Assembly (NCBI GenBank): GCA_029262355.1
Contig: JAJCZO010000430.1
Coordinates: 1-50,666, forward strand
Reading direction: 5' to 3'
DNA: 50,666 nucleotides
From: Deltaproteobacteria bacterium
GTDB lineage: Bacteria > Desulfobacterota > Binatia > UBA12015
Shown: in pieces, positions 42,835 through 50,666 of the stretch
Layout of the letters: every line of letters begins with the position of its first letter
Numbering within the stretch: the first letter of the stretch is position 1
Translations under genes and position numbers: made by a program
Notes under the pieces: model-generated
What the model was told of the DNA's origin: nothing
The model's database searches: none
The model's input: the letters and a program-made list of their open reading frames with translations, nothing else

Positions 42835-42924
42835 TTGTGCTTGGGTTTGGGGACCGTTTGGGGGCCACGGGCTCTTCTCGTTCGGGGTTTTAGAAGTCGA
42901 AGACTGCTGCGATGTTGGCTCGGG

Positions 42925-44070
42925 CTACGCTGAGCCGTCCATTCGCGCGATCCACCACTGGTTGAACTGCCAGATCGAACGCTCGAGATGGCTGAGGCGG
43001 CCGGCCTCGAAGGAGCGCGATCCCAGGCCGGACCAGACGGCCTCGCACGCGCCGATATCTTGTTGGTGGACGACGCCGAGCACTTCGCGGAAGCTGGTGA
43101 GCGATTCGGCAAACTGCGGGTCGTCGAGTGTCGTTCTCGGCGCACACAGGTGGATCCGCAGTTCAAAGCGATCGACCGTCTGTGGGATCAGTTGATACCA
43201 AGTGAGGGTCTCCGCTCCCGGCGCGAACAAGTGGAACGGAAAGACCACGGCGGCGACGAGGCTGCGCTCTTGCCAGTCTTCGAGGGCGCCGTGGGGCGGG
43301 AGATTGCCGATGGCGGGGGCTGGCTGTTCTTTGTCGGTGGGCATGACGAGGACCGAGTAGGGCCCTTCATTGTCGGGGACGTGCGAGAGGCGGGCCGGGA
43401 ACAGCGGCTCCAGAAGACTGCGGTGGATGGCGATGTGGTGGTACGCCTCCATGAAGTTGTCGACGAGCACCTTCCAATTGAAGCCCGAGTCGAAGATCAG
43501 GGGCTCGGTCGCGACCATGTCGGACATGCGGTAGTTCGCGAGGAGCTTTGCCATCGGCGCAACTTGCGGGCCGAGCGGTGGTGCCTTTGGGTCGAAATTG
43601 GCAAACAGCCAGCCCTCCCAGACCTCTGCGCGGATCACCGGGAGCCCACATTTCGACGCAACGAAGTCCTCGACCCGGTCCATCAACGGCGCCCCCAGTA
43701 GCTTTCCGTCGAGTGCGTACGTCCATGAGTGGTACGGGCAGCGCAGCGACGGGGCGCTGCCGCGCCCGCTGACGATCTCCGCTCCGCGGTGAACGCAGAT
43801 CCGCGAGAGCACCCGGATCTCGCCACTCTTGTCGCGGGTCACGACCAGCTTCTCGCCCAGAAGATCGAGCGTGTAGTAGTCGCCTGGGTTGGGGACCTGG
43901 TCCGCGCGACCGATGCACAGCCACTCGCGGCGCAGGATGCGGTCGGTCTCTCGTTCAAAAAGCGCCGGGGAAGTGTAGGCCTGTGAGGGCAACGTGGTGG
44001 CGCGCTCGAGAGGTCGCCGTGCGCTAGCGAGGCTCGCGGCAGAAAGTGAGGTTTCCTTGGGTTCGGACAT
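42925..44070 (-). CDS. Rieske non-heme iron oxygenase, alpha subunit
   Basis: A 381-residue ring-hydroxylating-type oxygenase. The Rieske 2Fe-2S centre is C92-x-H94 in ICVHRGAEIV and C111-x2-H114 in CPYHSW. The catalytic mononuclear iron site is in NFMEAYHHIAIH (His211 or 212 and His216), with the third ligand Asp in HQQDIGACEAVWSGL. Such enzymes, fed by a separate reductase, hydroxylate or demethylate aromatics, quaternary amines or sterols; no beta subunit or reductase gene is adjacent. GAGGGA precedes the ATG at 44070. It diverges from the 2-oxoglutarate oxygenase gene across about 97 bp. Confidence 0.92.
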   Translation of the reverse strand: MSEPKETSLSAASLASARRPLERATTLPSQAYTSPALFERETDRILRREWLCIGRADQVPNPGDYYTLDLLGEKLVVTRDKSGEIRVLSRICVHRGAEIVSGRGSAPSLRCPYHSWTYALDGKLLGAPLMDRVEDFVASKCGLPVIRAEVWEGWLFANFDPKAPPLGPQVAPMAKLLANYRMSDMVATEPLIFDSGFNWKVLVDNFMEAYHHIAIHRSLLEPLFPARLSHVPDNEGPYSVLVMPTDKEQPAPAIGNLPPHGALEDWQERSLVAAVVFPFHLFAPGAETLTWYQLIPQTVDRFELRIHLCAPRTTLDDPQFAESLTSFREVLGVVHQQDIGACEAVWSGLGSRSFEAGRLSHLERSIWQFNQWWIARMDGSA

Positions 44071-44167
44071 GGGTCCCTCGGCGCATTATGGCCGATGTCC
44101 CGACGCCCTGCGAGCGTGGGGAGCGTCCGAGGATTGCGTGATGGACTCTCCCAGATCAGGATGCGGC

Positions 44168-45181
44168 ATGCAGGGCGTTCCACAGATCGATCTAGGGCGA
44201 GGTGGCGCGCGGGGCGACGCGTTGCTTGCCGAGCCGGTGGTACGGGCCATAGCCGACGCGTGTCGGAACCTTGGCTTCTTTCAGGTGACGGGTCACGGGA
44301 TCGAGTCCGCGCGAATCGAGCTTCTACGTAGCCAGATGAAGCGCTTCTTCGAGAGGTCCGTCGAGGCGAAGCGCGCGGTTCTGCGCGGCGAAGAGAACGC
44401 CTGGGGATACTACGACAGCGAGCTCACCAAGAATACGCCTGACTGGAAGGAAGTGTTCGACTTCGGACGCGTGCCGCATCCGGACCTCGCCGACGATGAC
44501 CCGCTGAATTGCGGCGTCGATGGTCAGAACCGTTGGCCACGGGACTTGCCGGGCTTTCGTGACACGATGCTCGATTACCTTGGCGCCTGCGAGACTCTGT
44601 CGTTTCGGTTGCTCGAGGCGACGGCGCTCGGTCTTGGTGTCGCGCCGCGCCGTCTCGCGGATCAGTTTCGACCGACGCATTCGAGCTTCGTGCGCCTCAA
44701 CCACTACCCGCTCTGTGACGACCCCGCGCCGCCGGATGCGCCGGACCTCCCGAGCATCGGACGCCTTGGAGTGAATCAACACAATGACGCCGGCGCGTTG
44801 ACCCTCATCGCGCAAACGGACACACGTGGGCTCCAGGTGCGGACATCCAATGGATGGATCGGCGTGGAGCCGATTCCCGGCGCGCTCGTCGTGAACATCG
44901 GCGACATGATGCAGGTGTGGTCGAACGATCGATATCGGTCGCCGTTGCATCGCGTCGTCGTCAGTCGGAGAACGGAGCGCTTCAGCGCGCCCTTCTTCTT
45001 CAACCCCAGCTACGAGGCCGCCTGCACCCCACTCCCGGAGCTCGTGGCGGCCGACGGTGCTCCCCATTATCGAACCATTCGCTGGGGTGAGTTTCGGCGC
45101 CAGCGTGCGGCGGGGGACTACGCCGATGTGGGCGAGGAGGTGCAGATCTCGCGCTACCGCATCGCAGCGGACGGTTGGTAG
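44168..45181 (+). CDS. isopenicillin N synthase-like 2-oxoglutarate/Fe(II) oxygenase
   Basis: A 337-residue double-stranded beta-helix oxygenase. The family N-terminus VPQIDL and GFFQVTGHGI (residues 36-45) are followed by the iron ligands H205-x-D207 in GVNQHNDAGALTLIAQ and His261 in RYRSPLHRV, and by the 2-oxoglutarate R-x-S in RFSAPFFFNPSYE (Arg271, Ser273). Substrate unknown; relatives make gibberellin-, ethylene- or antibiotic-type products. ATG 44168 (AGGA, 6 nt away) fits the family; ATG 44141 with GAGGA is an alternative adding nine residues. The stop codon TAG is contributed by the palindrome at 45168-45217. It is divergent from the Rieske oxygenase. Confidence 0.9.
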   Translation: MQGVPQIDLGRGGARGDALLAEPVVRAIADACRNLGFFQVTGHGIESARIELLRSQMKRFFERSVEAKRAVLRGEENAWGYYDSELTKNTPDWKEVFDFGRVPHPDLADDDPLNCGVDGQNRWPRDLPGFRDTMLDYLGACETLSFRLLEATALGLGVAPRRLADQFRPTHSSFVRLNHYPLCDDPAPPDAPDLPSIGRLGVNQHNDAGALTLIAQTDTRGLQVRTSNGWIGVEPIPGALVVNIGDMMQVWSNDRYRSPLHRVVVSRRTERFSAPFFFNPSYEAACTPLPELVAADGAPHYRTIRWGEFRRQRAAGDYADVGEEVQISRYRIAADGW

Positions 45182-45217
45182 TGTCTCAGTTCAAACTGAG
45201 ACACTACCGGACGGTTG
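45168..45217. repeat. perfect 30-bp palindrome flanked by 10-bp direct repeats
   Basis: The 10-mer CGGACGGTTG occurs at 45168-45177 and again at 45208-45217. Between them lies 45178-45207, two perfectly complementary 14-nt arms around CA. The palindrome overlaps the end of the 2-oxoglutarate oxygenase gene and provides its TAG stop. Removing one repeat plus the palindrome would leave GGT TGA, ending the gene one codon earlier. The layout is that of an inserted mini-element with a target duplication, or the footprint left by one. It could also act as a terminator hairpin but lacks a T-tract. Confidence 0.7.
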
Positions 45218-45283
45218 AGATCACTGGCGTGGGCGTCGAGGGCGGGATAGAAGTGGGATGATTTCCCCAAGGAGGTTCATCAA

Positions 45284-45535
45284 GTGTTTCGATCGATTTG
45301 TGTAGCTGTGTTGGCCGTGTCCGTTGCCGGCGCGGCGTACGCTGGAAGTCACGAGGACGGGGGCAATGGCATCGTCGCGCCTTCGGAATACGTGGAGGAC
45401 ATCGAGACGCCGGGAGACACCGGCGGGGTGATGGACGAAGTGGACGCGGGCGCGGCTCAGGCCGAGGCGGCCGAGGCCGCCGACAAGAAGGCCGCCGCGG
45501 CAAAGGCAGCGGACGACGACGATGGGGGCTGGTAG
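45284..45535 (+). CDS. small secreted Ala/Asp-rich protein
   Basis: An 83-residue protein started by GTG at 45284 with a near-perfect AAGGAGG nine nucleotides away. A signal peptide (FRSICVAVLAVSVAGAAYA) is followed by an acidic mature part of about 60 residues with an Ala/Glu/Lys repeat-like stretch (AEAAEAADKKAAAAKAA) and a closing DDDDGGW. No cysteines in the mature part and no recognised family. The strong SD suggests high expression. It may be a small periplasmic or envelope protein. Confidence 0.75.
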   Translation: MFRSICVAVLAVSVAGAAYAGSHEDGGNGIVAPSEYVEDIETPGDTGGVMDEVDAGAAQAEAAEAADKKAAAAKAADDDDGGW

Positions 45536-45605
45536 TCGCGGCGGGGGCCCGTCTGCGGTGTCGCTCCACTCGATGCAGGGCGCAAGGAATGATAGATCGC
45601 GGCGA

Positions 45606-46124
45606 ATGAATCTCCAACGTCGATCCGATCGCCGTTTCTCCGCTTCGGTTCTCCTGGCGGTCCTGTTCGTTGCTGCTCCGGCCGTTGCCGCGCTTGAGCC
45701 CGATCCGGCCGTGGTTGCTCCTGGTAGCGAAGGCCCATCACAAGAAGGCGCGCGCGAAGGCGCGCGTCGTCGGAAAGAGGCGCCGAAGTCCATGGTGCTG
45801 TGTCGGGGGCCGCGGGGTGCGGTCTACGCGCGCGACGTCAACGACGGTTGTCGCAACGCGCAGCTCGATGCGACGAACCTCGTCGCGTTTGGGGCCGGTG
45901 GCGATTGCCTTCTGCGTCGCGCAACCGTCTTCGACCCGAAGGGCGAGAGGACCGCTACCGCAGCCAGCTGTGCCGACATCTGCAAGGCGGCCGACGAGGA
46001 CCGGGAGTGCGTCGTCGGGGTCAGGCGAGAGGAGGGCGCGTGGGTGACGTTCTCCGCGGCGGAGTCGTTCGATGCCGGCGACGCGGCCCTGCTCGACGCA
46101 ACCGTCGTCTGCTGCGAGCCGTAA
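45606..46124 (+). CDS. secreted Cys-containing protein of unknown function
   Basis: A 172-residue protein from the ATG at 45606. A signal peptide (SASVLLAVLFVAAPAVAA) is followed by a basic, low-complexity linker (SQEGAREGARRRKEAPKS). A domain of about 110 residues then carries MVLCRGPRGAVYARDVNDGC near its start and CADICKAADEDRECVVGVRR plus a final VVCCEP, with seven cysteines likely in disulfides. I recognise no family. The SD is weak. It follows the small Ala/Asp-rich gene by 70 bp and converges on the membrane-protein gene with a 6-bp gap. Confidence 0.7.
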   Translation: MNLQRRSDRRFSASVLLAVLFVAAPAVAALEPDPAVVAPGSEGPSQEGAREGARRRKEAPKSMVLCRGPRGAVYARDVNDGCRNAQLDATNLVAFGAGGDCLLRRATVFDPKGERTATAASCADICKAADEDRECVVGVRREEGAWVTFSAAESFDAGDAALLDATVVCCEP

Positions 46125-46130
46125 GCGCTC

Positions 46131-48152
46131 TCAGCGCACGGTGACTCGACGGCTCGCGAGGACGACGTCGGGCTCTGCGGCGCGACTCAGGTCCGCCCGA
46201 TAGGAACCTGGCGTGCGGGGCAGGTCGACCACGAGTTCGCGCTCGGCTCGTTCCCGCGGTGCGAGTGCCACCGGAAGCAGGAGCTTCCCCTGCGACTCCT
46301 GTGCGACGGCACCGGCCGCGTCGTGCCAGCGAAGGAGCACATCGGATGGCTCGATCGGATCGGGATGACGGAAGGATGCATCCTCCGGGGCCACGAAGCG
46401 GAAGCGTACCGCGTCGCGTGGACGTTCTAGGGCCACCCGGATCGCCGGAGCCTCGGTGTCCCGGATCGATGCGAATGCCTCTGTCGTCGGGTGGGGCTTC
46501 AGTAGGTAGAGATCGACCTCCGGCGTTTCGTCGATGAGCGTCATGTACGCGTCGTCTTCGAGGACCTCGTCGATGTCGGGGTGCAGCGACGGCTCGCCAT
46601 GGTGGCGCCGAATGCTGCGAAAGCCTAGGGCCGAAAGAGCGACGGCTGCCCGGCGGTCCGGAAGGAGCTCTGCGAGTCGTTGCACCTCCCTCTGTACGTC
46701 GGAGAGGAACGAGTTGTAGCAGGCGGCGACCGGGTTTCCGTGGTAGCCGGCGGTGAGCAAGTAGCCGGGCATCAGCCGCAGCCGTTCCTTGCGGAAGTCC
46801 AGCGGTAGATCGAGGACGGCACCTGCCGGGAGCTTGGCAACCTGGGCGACCTCGGCTTCTGGAGGGCGGGCGCGGTAGGGCTCGAGATCCGCGATGGTTC
46901 CGAAGGAGAAACGGGCAAGCGTGGGCTGGAACGTCTGCAGGATCACCGCAGCGGCGAGGAGCGCTACCGCCATCGGCCGAGCGCGTCGCGGAAGCCGCTC
47001 GAGCAAGGCTACGATCCCGTACGCGCTGAAGAAGGCGAACAGGAGCCATACTCCAAACTCGAGCGCCGCGAGCACGCGGACCGCTCCCAGTCCAGGAACG
47101 AAATCTCCGAGGATACGTGACAAGCCTGGGAGGGAGCCGACACCGGGGATGGGCAGCCACTTCACCGAGCACCAGAACAACAGGAACCCGGCGAAGGCCA
47201 GTGGGACGCGTGGGTCGTCGCCCTCTGGGTTGTGCGGGCGCCGGCCACGCACGCGGTCGAGCAAGCCGATGGTCGCGAGGACGAATGCAATCCACCCTGG
47301 GGAGGCGCGCCGCCCGGGGAGGTAGTTCGGCGCCGCTGCGAGGAGTCTCTGCCTGCCCTCCAGAAGGCCCCACGCGGCTTGCGTGTCGAGGTACGGGCCA
47401 AGCACGAGCCACGCCGCCGCCGCGCTCACGATGGCGACGGCGCAGACCTTGGGCGCCCAGGTCGCGATGCTCCCTCTGTTCTGGACGGCGAGGAAGAGTC
47501 CATAGGTTCCGCCGACGATGGTGAGGGCCAGCACTTGGTAGAAGCTCTCGAGCAGTTGCAAGCACAGGCAGAGGGCGAGCAGTGTCGCGTCCCGCCACCG
47601 GCGCCGCGTGAACAGCCGGTGGGCGGCGAGCAGAGCCAACGCCGTCCACGCGTTGGCGAAGCCGAAGAGATGAGCCGGGTTGTTCAGTCGCTGGGGATGA
47701 AATGCGAAGAGAAGCCCCGCGATCAGGGCCGCCGGAGCGCTCCCCGTCCAGTAGAATGCGAATGCGTACATCGCCATCGCGCTGATCCACGTGCTCAGCA
47801 CCACGACCGCGTTGAACGTGAAGATCGGGTCTCCGGTGAGGAGGAACGGGAGAGCGCCGAGTAGTCCCTCTCCGAACATGTGTTCGCCCAGGGTGTGTGG
47901 GCGGTTCATCGGCGCGCAGAGCCCGGAGGCGCCCAGCTGCCACGGGGCGACCACGAACGCGCGCGAGGTCCGGGCGATGTTGCCCACCACGAAGCTCTGG
48001 TCGGCTCGGTAGAGGTACGCCACGGCACCGCCGACGTGACGCTTTGGCGCCGGCAATGTCTCGAAGGGGGCGGTGAGGGCGGCGCGGTTCGTGTACAGCG
48101 CGAGCGCGAGATAGACGAGGATCGCCACGAGCGTGCCCGAGTGCTTCCTCAC
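46131..48152 (-). CDS. large GT-C-like membrane protein, copy 2 of a tandem pair
   Basis: A 673-residue protein. The first 420 residues hold around nine to eleven membrane helices and an early periplasmic loop (MNRPHTLGEHMFGEGLLGAL), and the rest is a soluble domain containing a Ca/carbohydrate-type beta region with RHPDPIEPSDVLLRWHD. The arrangement resembles GT-C glycosyltransferases such as YfhO or oligosaccharyltransferase-like proteins, but I see no catalytic DxD signature I would rely on. GTG at 48152 has GGAGG upstream. It lies 64 bp downstream of a clear paralogue. Function unknown; cell-envelope glycan synthesis is a guess. Confidence 0.75.
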   Translation of the reverse strand: MRKHSGTLVAILVYLALALYTNRAALTAPFETLPAPKRHVGGAVAYLYRADQSFVVGNIARTSRAFVVAPWQLGASGLCAPMNRPHTLGEHMFGEGLLGALPFLLTGDPIFTFNAVVVLSTWISAMAMYAFAFYWTGSAPAALIAGLLFAFHPQRLNNPAHLFGFANAWTALALLAAHRLFTRRRWRDATLLALCLCLQLLESFYQVLALTIVGGTYGLFLAVQNRGSIATWAPKVCAVAIVSAAAAWLVLGPYLDTQAAWGLLEGRQRLLAAAPNYLPGRRASPGWIAFVLATIGLLDRVRGRRPHNPEGDDPRVPLAFAGFLLFWCSVKWLPIPGVGSLPGLSRILGDFVPGLGAVRVLAALEFGVWLLFAFFSAYGIVALLERLPRRARPMAVALLAAAVILQTFQPTLARFSFGTIADLEPYRARPPEAEVAQVAKLPAGAVLDLPLDFRKERLRLMPGYLLTAGYHGNPVAACYNSFLSDVQREVQRLAELLPDRRAAVALSALGFRSIRRHHGEPSLHPDIDEVLEDDAYMTLIDETPEVDLYLLKPHPTTEAFASIRDTEAPAIRVALERPRDAVRFRFVAPEDASFRHPDPIEPSDVLLRWHDAAGAVAQESQGKLLLPVALAPRERAERELVVDLPRTPGSYRADLSRAAEPDVVLASRRVTVR

Positions 48153-48216
48153 GTCGCCTCCGGCGATGGGTCGTGTCGTCTGGGCACGGCGGAGGCTAAC
48201 CCCGTGGCGAGGCGCA

Positions 48217-50244
48217 TCAGCGAACGCTGACGTAGCGACGTGCGAGAACCACCTCGGGGGCTGCGGCGCGCACGAGGTCCGCCCGGTACGGACCCTGTTC
48301 GTTGGGGACGGCGACCTCGATCGGTCGGTCCGAGTGGTCGTGCGACGAGAGCGCAGGAGGAAGGAGCATGCGTCCGGGAGACTCGAGGATCAGGTCTCCC
48401 GTGGGCCCATGCCATCGAACGAGCACGTCCGACGGCTCGATGGGATCCGGGTGTCGGAACGTCGGGCCGGCGCCTCGAGCGAACCGAAACACGATCTCGT
48501 CTCGCGCGCGTTCCGCCAGCGCGCGACTCGGAGGCGTCTGGGTCTCGGCGATGGCGGCAAAGTCCTCCGTGGTCGCCGCCGTTGTGAGCCGGAACAGCGA
48601 GGTCTGGTCCGTCTGGCCCAGCAGCTCCGTGTATTTCGGGTCGGCGAAGAATGGAGCGAGCTCGCGGTTTCGTGACCCGAGCCGGTCGTGGTGGACGCGA
48701 ATGCTCCGGAACCCGAGCGCGGAAAGCGCGTCCGCCGCTCGTCGGTCCGGTAGTGTTTCCGTGAGCCGCTCGACCTCGGCCTGAATCCCGGAGAGGAACG
48801 AGTTGTAGCACGCGGCGGTAGGTTGCTCGTAGTAGCCGGCGGCAAGAAGGTAGCCGGGCATCATGCGCAGTTTCGGCATCGGAGCGAAGTTCAGTGGAAC
48901 GTCGAGCACCGCGCCGTCGGGCAGTTTCTCGAGAAGCGCGAGCTCGTCGTCGGGGGGCCTCGATGGGACGGCCTGGAGGCCGGCCTGGGCCTGGAACGTC
49001 GCGTGGGCGGTCGGGGGGTGAAACGTCTGCACCAAGATCGCGCTGGCGCCCAGAACGGTGACGAGGGCGGCAGCACGGCTGGGCAGCAGCTCGACGATGG
49101 CCAACACCGCGTAGGCGGCGAACACGGTGAGCACGAGAAATACGGTGAACTGCAACGAGGAGAGCGCCCGGACGGCCTCTACCCCCGGGATGTACGAAGC
49201 CAGCGAGACGAGCGGAGACGCGAGCCGTCCCAAGCCGGGAATCGACAGGTACCAGACGCTGCACCAGAAAAGGAGGAAGCCAGCGAGGAGCAAGGGGAGG
49301 CGGGGGTCGTCCGCATGTCGCGGTCCTCGCAGCCGGTCGAGAAGGCCCAGCGCCGCCAGGACGAAGAGGATCCAACCCGGAGAAGCCGGCGCGCCGGGTA
49401 GGTACTTCTCCGGCATCAGGAGCATCCGGTTTCGCCCCCCGAGGATCTCCCATGTCCCCTGGGCTTCGAGGTAGGGCCCGAGCACGAGCCACGCGAAGCC
49501 AGCGGCGAGAATCGCGATCGCTACGAGCTTGGGAGCCAGTCGTGGCAAGGCGTTCGTGTGCTTCGCCGCGAGGCACAGCGTGTACGTTCCGCCCACGATC
49601 GCGAGCGAGAGGATCGGGTAGAAGCTCTCGAGGAGCTGCAGCCAGAGGAACAGCGTCAGAAGCGCGGCATCGATCCAGCGCTGTCGCGCGAACAGTCGGT
49701 GTACCGCCAGGAGTGCGAACGCCGACCACGCGTTGCCGAAGACGAACATGTGCGCGGGGTTGTTGAGACGGTTGGGATGCAGCCCGAAGAGCAGGCCCGC
49801 GAGAAGCGCGGCTGGGAAGCTCCGCGTCCAGTAGAAAGCGAGTGCGTACATCGCGAACATGCTGATCCACGTCGTCGTGATCGTGACGGCGTTGAACGTG
49901 AAGATCGGGTCGCGCGCCGCGAGGTAGGGGAGTGCACCGAGGAGCCCCTGTCCGAACATGTGCTCGCCTAGGGTGTAGGCGCGCGACATTGGGGCGCAGA
50001 GGCCGGTGTCGGTGATCTCGGACGGTTCCAGAGCGACGGCGCGCGCGACACGCGCGATGTAGCCGACGACGAACCGTTGGTCCGCCTCGTACCCGAGGCG
50101 GAAGCGGGGCTTCGCCGCCTCGACGTGCTGAGTCGGCGTCGGCAGGAGTGTGAACGGATCTGCCAGGACGGCTCGGTTCGCGAACAGCGCCACGGCGAGA
50201 TAGAGCACCGCGGCGGCGAGCGCGGCCCGGGCTGGGTGGCTCAT
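48217..50244 (-). CDS. large GT-C-like membrane protein, copy 1 of a tandem pair
   Basis: About 675 residues, alignable along its full length with the downstream neighbour: LGEHMFGQGLLGALPYL versus LGEHMFGEGLLGALPFL, HPNRLNNPAHMF versus HPQRLNNPAHLF, NSFLSGIQAEVERL versus NSFLSDVQREVQRL, and FRHPDPIEPSDVLVRWH versus FRHPDPIEPSDVLLRWH. Both have many helices followed by a soluble C-terminal domain. ATG 50244 has GAAGG at 6 nt and overlaps the stop of the ZIP-like gene as ATGA. The two are a gene duplication and are probably cotranscribed with the transporter. Confidence 0.78.
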   Translation of the reverse strand: MSHPARAALAAAVLYLAVALFANRAVLADPFTLLPTPTQHVEAAKPRFRLGYEADQRFVVGYIARVARAVALEPSEITDTGLCAPMSRAYTLGEHMFGQGLLGALPYLAARDPIFTFNAVTITTTWISMFAMYALAFYWTRSFPAALLAGLLFGLHPNRLNNPAHMFVFGNAWSAFALLAVHRLFARQRWIDAALLTLFLWLQLLESFYPILSLAIVGGTYTLCLAAKHTNALPRLAPKLVAIAILAAGFAWLVLGPYLEAQGTWEILGGRNRMLLMPEKYLPGAPASPGWILFVLAALGLLDRLRGPRHADDPRLPLLLAGFLLFWCSVWYLSIPGLGRLASPLVSLASYIPGVEAVRALSSLQFTVFLVLTVFAAYAVLAIVELLPSRAAALVTVLGASAILVQTFHPPTAHATFQAQAGLQAVPSRPPDDELALLEKLPDGAVLDVPLNFAPMPKLRMMPGYLLAAGYYEQPTAACYNSFLSGIQAEVERLTETLPDRRAADALSALGFRSIRVHHDRLGSRNRELAPFFADPKYTELLGQTDQTSLFRLTTAATTEDFAAIAETQTPPSRALAERARDEIVFRFARGAGPTFRHPDPIEPSDVLVRWHGPTGDLILESPGRMLLPPALSSHDHSDRPIEVAVPNEQGPYRADLVRAAAPEVVLARRYVSVR

Positions 50245-50666
50245 CCGGCACCTTCGAGGTCGAGCACGATCACGAGTAGGAACCCTATGAAGAACATTGC
50301 GGTGCGCCAACTGCTGTCGGGCGCCGCGTCGTGGGCCTCGACGAGGAGTTCTTCCGTGACGAGGTACAGCAGCGCGGCGCAGCCGAACGAGAGTACGCCT
50401 ACGAGCGCGGGGCCCGATAAGCTCGGTCCGATCAGTGCGCTCGCGGTGGCGCCGACCGCGGTGAGGACCGAGAGCCCAGCCGTCGTTGCGACGATGGTGA
50501 GCTTCCCTGCGCCGGAACGGCCGAGGAGTGCTGCCACCGAAAGGCCGAGGAACAAGACCTCGAGGGTGAGGGCGAAGGTGAGGAGTAGGCCCTCATTCTC
50601 GCCGGCGAGAAAGCCGACGCCGATGAGAAACCCGTCGATCACGAGGTCGACGCCGACGGCAATCAG
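50241..50666 (-). CDS. ZIP-like metal transporter, C-terminal part, cut by the window edge
   Basis: The last 141 codons of a membrane protein whose beginning lies beyond the window. Helices include DLVIDGFLIGVGFLAGENEG, FALTLEVLFLGLSVAALL and ALLYLVTEELLVEAHD. This layout is that of bacterial ZIP (zinc/iron permease) family members. However, the metal-ligand helices carry DG and LE where canonical ZIPs have HN-x2-DG and HE motifs, so metal transport is not assured. It ends with FFIGFLLVIVLDLEGAG, and its TGA overlaps the start of the next gene as ATGA. Confidence 0.7.
   Translation of the reverse strand: MIAVGVDLVIDGFLIGVGFLAGENEGLLLTFALTLEVLFLGLSVAALLGRSGAGKLTIVATTAGLSVLTAVGATASALIGPSLSGPALVGVLSFGCAALLYLVTEELLVEAHDAAPDSSWRTAMFFIGFLLVIVLDLEGAG

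Noticed and set aside
42690-42893. A short frame reading GRAPRSQRGGRGFKSLLL and its sister frame AQLGEHHVRNVG
   Set aside because: These are familiar false translations of a tRNA gene; the tRNA-Ala lies exactly here.
46021-47943. A 640-codon Arg/Pro-rich frame inside the GT-C-like gene
   Set aside because: Frame-shifted shadow of the 673-residue membrane protein, with no hydrophobic helices.

Overview
The window is a GC-rich stretch (by eye roughly 65% G+C) of bacterial chromosome. It carries about 41 protein genes that look intact or run off the edge, two gene relics and one tRNA, with no recognisable phage, IS transposase, rRNA or CRISPR array. Several traits suggest an uncultured member of the deltaproteobacterial grade (Myxococcota or Binatota-like). 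These are a large secreted protein built from 23 DUF4215-type Cys-rich repeats, several small secreted Cys-rich proteins, a beta-propeller/di-heme cytochrome fusion, and catabolic enzymes scattered singly. The phylum is inferred from gene content only.

Region by region: 0.3-3.4 kb, a TVP38-type membrane protein, a crotonyl-CoA-reductase-like dehydrogenase and a secreted protein. 3.6-9.1 kb, an acyl-CoA synthetase diverging from a mono-heme lipoprotein, an EthD-like protein, then a fumarylacetoacetate-hydrolase/SGNH-hydrolase pair behind a striking dyad. 9.1-13.7 kb, an FG-GAP lipoprotein coupled to a GT-C glycosyltransferase, a 3Fe-4S type ferredoxin and a dicarboxylate/glutamate symporter. 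13.7-16.5 kb, a three-gene minus-strand run (membrane protein, GNAT, M20 deacetylase). 16.6-20.9 kb, an NTR/TIMP-like secreted protein diverging from the DUF4215 repeat protein. 21-26.3 kb, a dual-specificity phosphatase overlapping a GAF histidine kinase, then a membrane spermidine-synthase-like protein. 26.5-34 kb, the cytochrome fusion, an amidohydrolase, a DsbA/HCCA-isomerase protein, an acyl-CoA carboxylase beta subunit and a small secreted protein. 34-42.7 kb, a housekeeping block: DUF1015, tsaC/sua5, purD, purH and alr on the minus strand, divergent from thiS, thiG, thiE and a DksA-type gene, followed by tRNA-Ala(CGC). 42.9-45.2 kb, a divergent Rieske oxygenase and 2-oxoglutarate oxygenase. 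45.3-50.7 kb, two small secreted proteins, a tandem pair of large GT-C-like membrane proteins and the end of a ZIP-like transporter.

No single operon stands out as a wholly new system. The most unusual items are: a 50-bp perfect palindrome flanked by 10-bp direct repeats that supplies the stop codon of the 2-oxoglutarate oxygenase gene (45168-45217); a scar where an enolase-superfamily C-terminus and an internally deleted phytanoyl-CoA dioxygenase sit head to head (35408-35935); two genes whose only plausible start is a CTG overlapping the upstream stop as CTGA (10655 minus, 41534 plus); and several operator-like repeats upstream of catabolic or secreted-protein genes. All functions are read from motifs; no search or computation was run.
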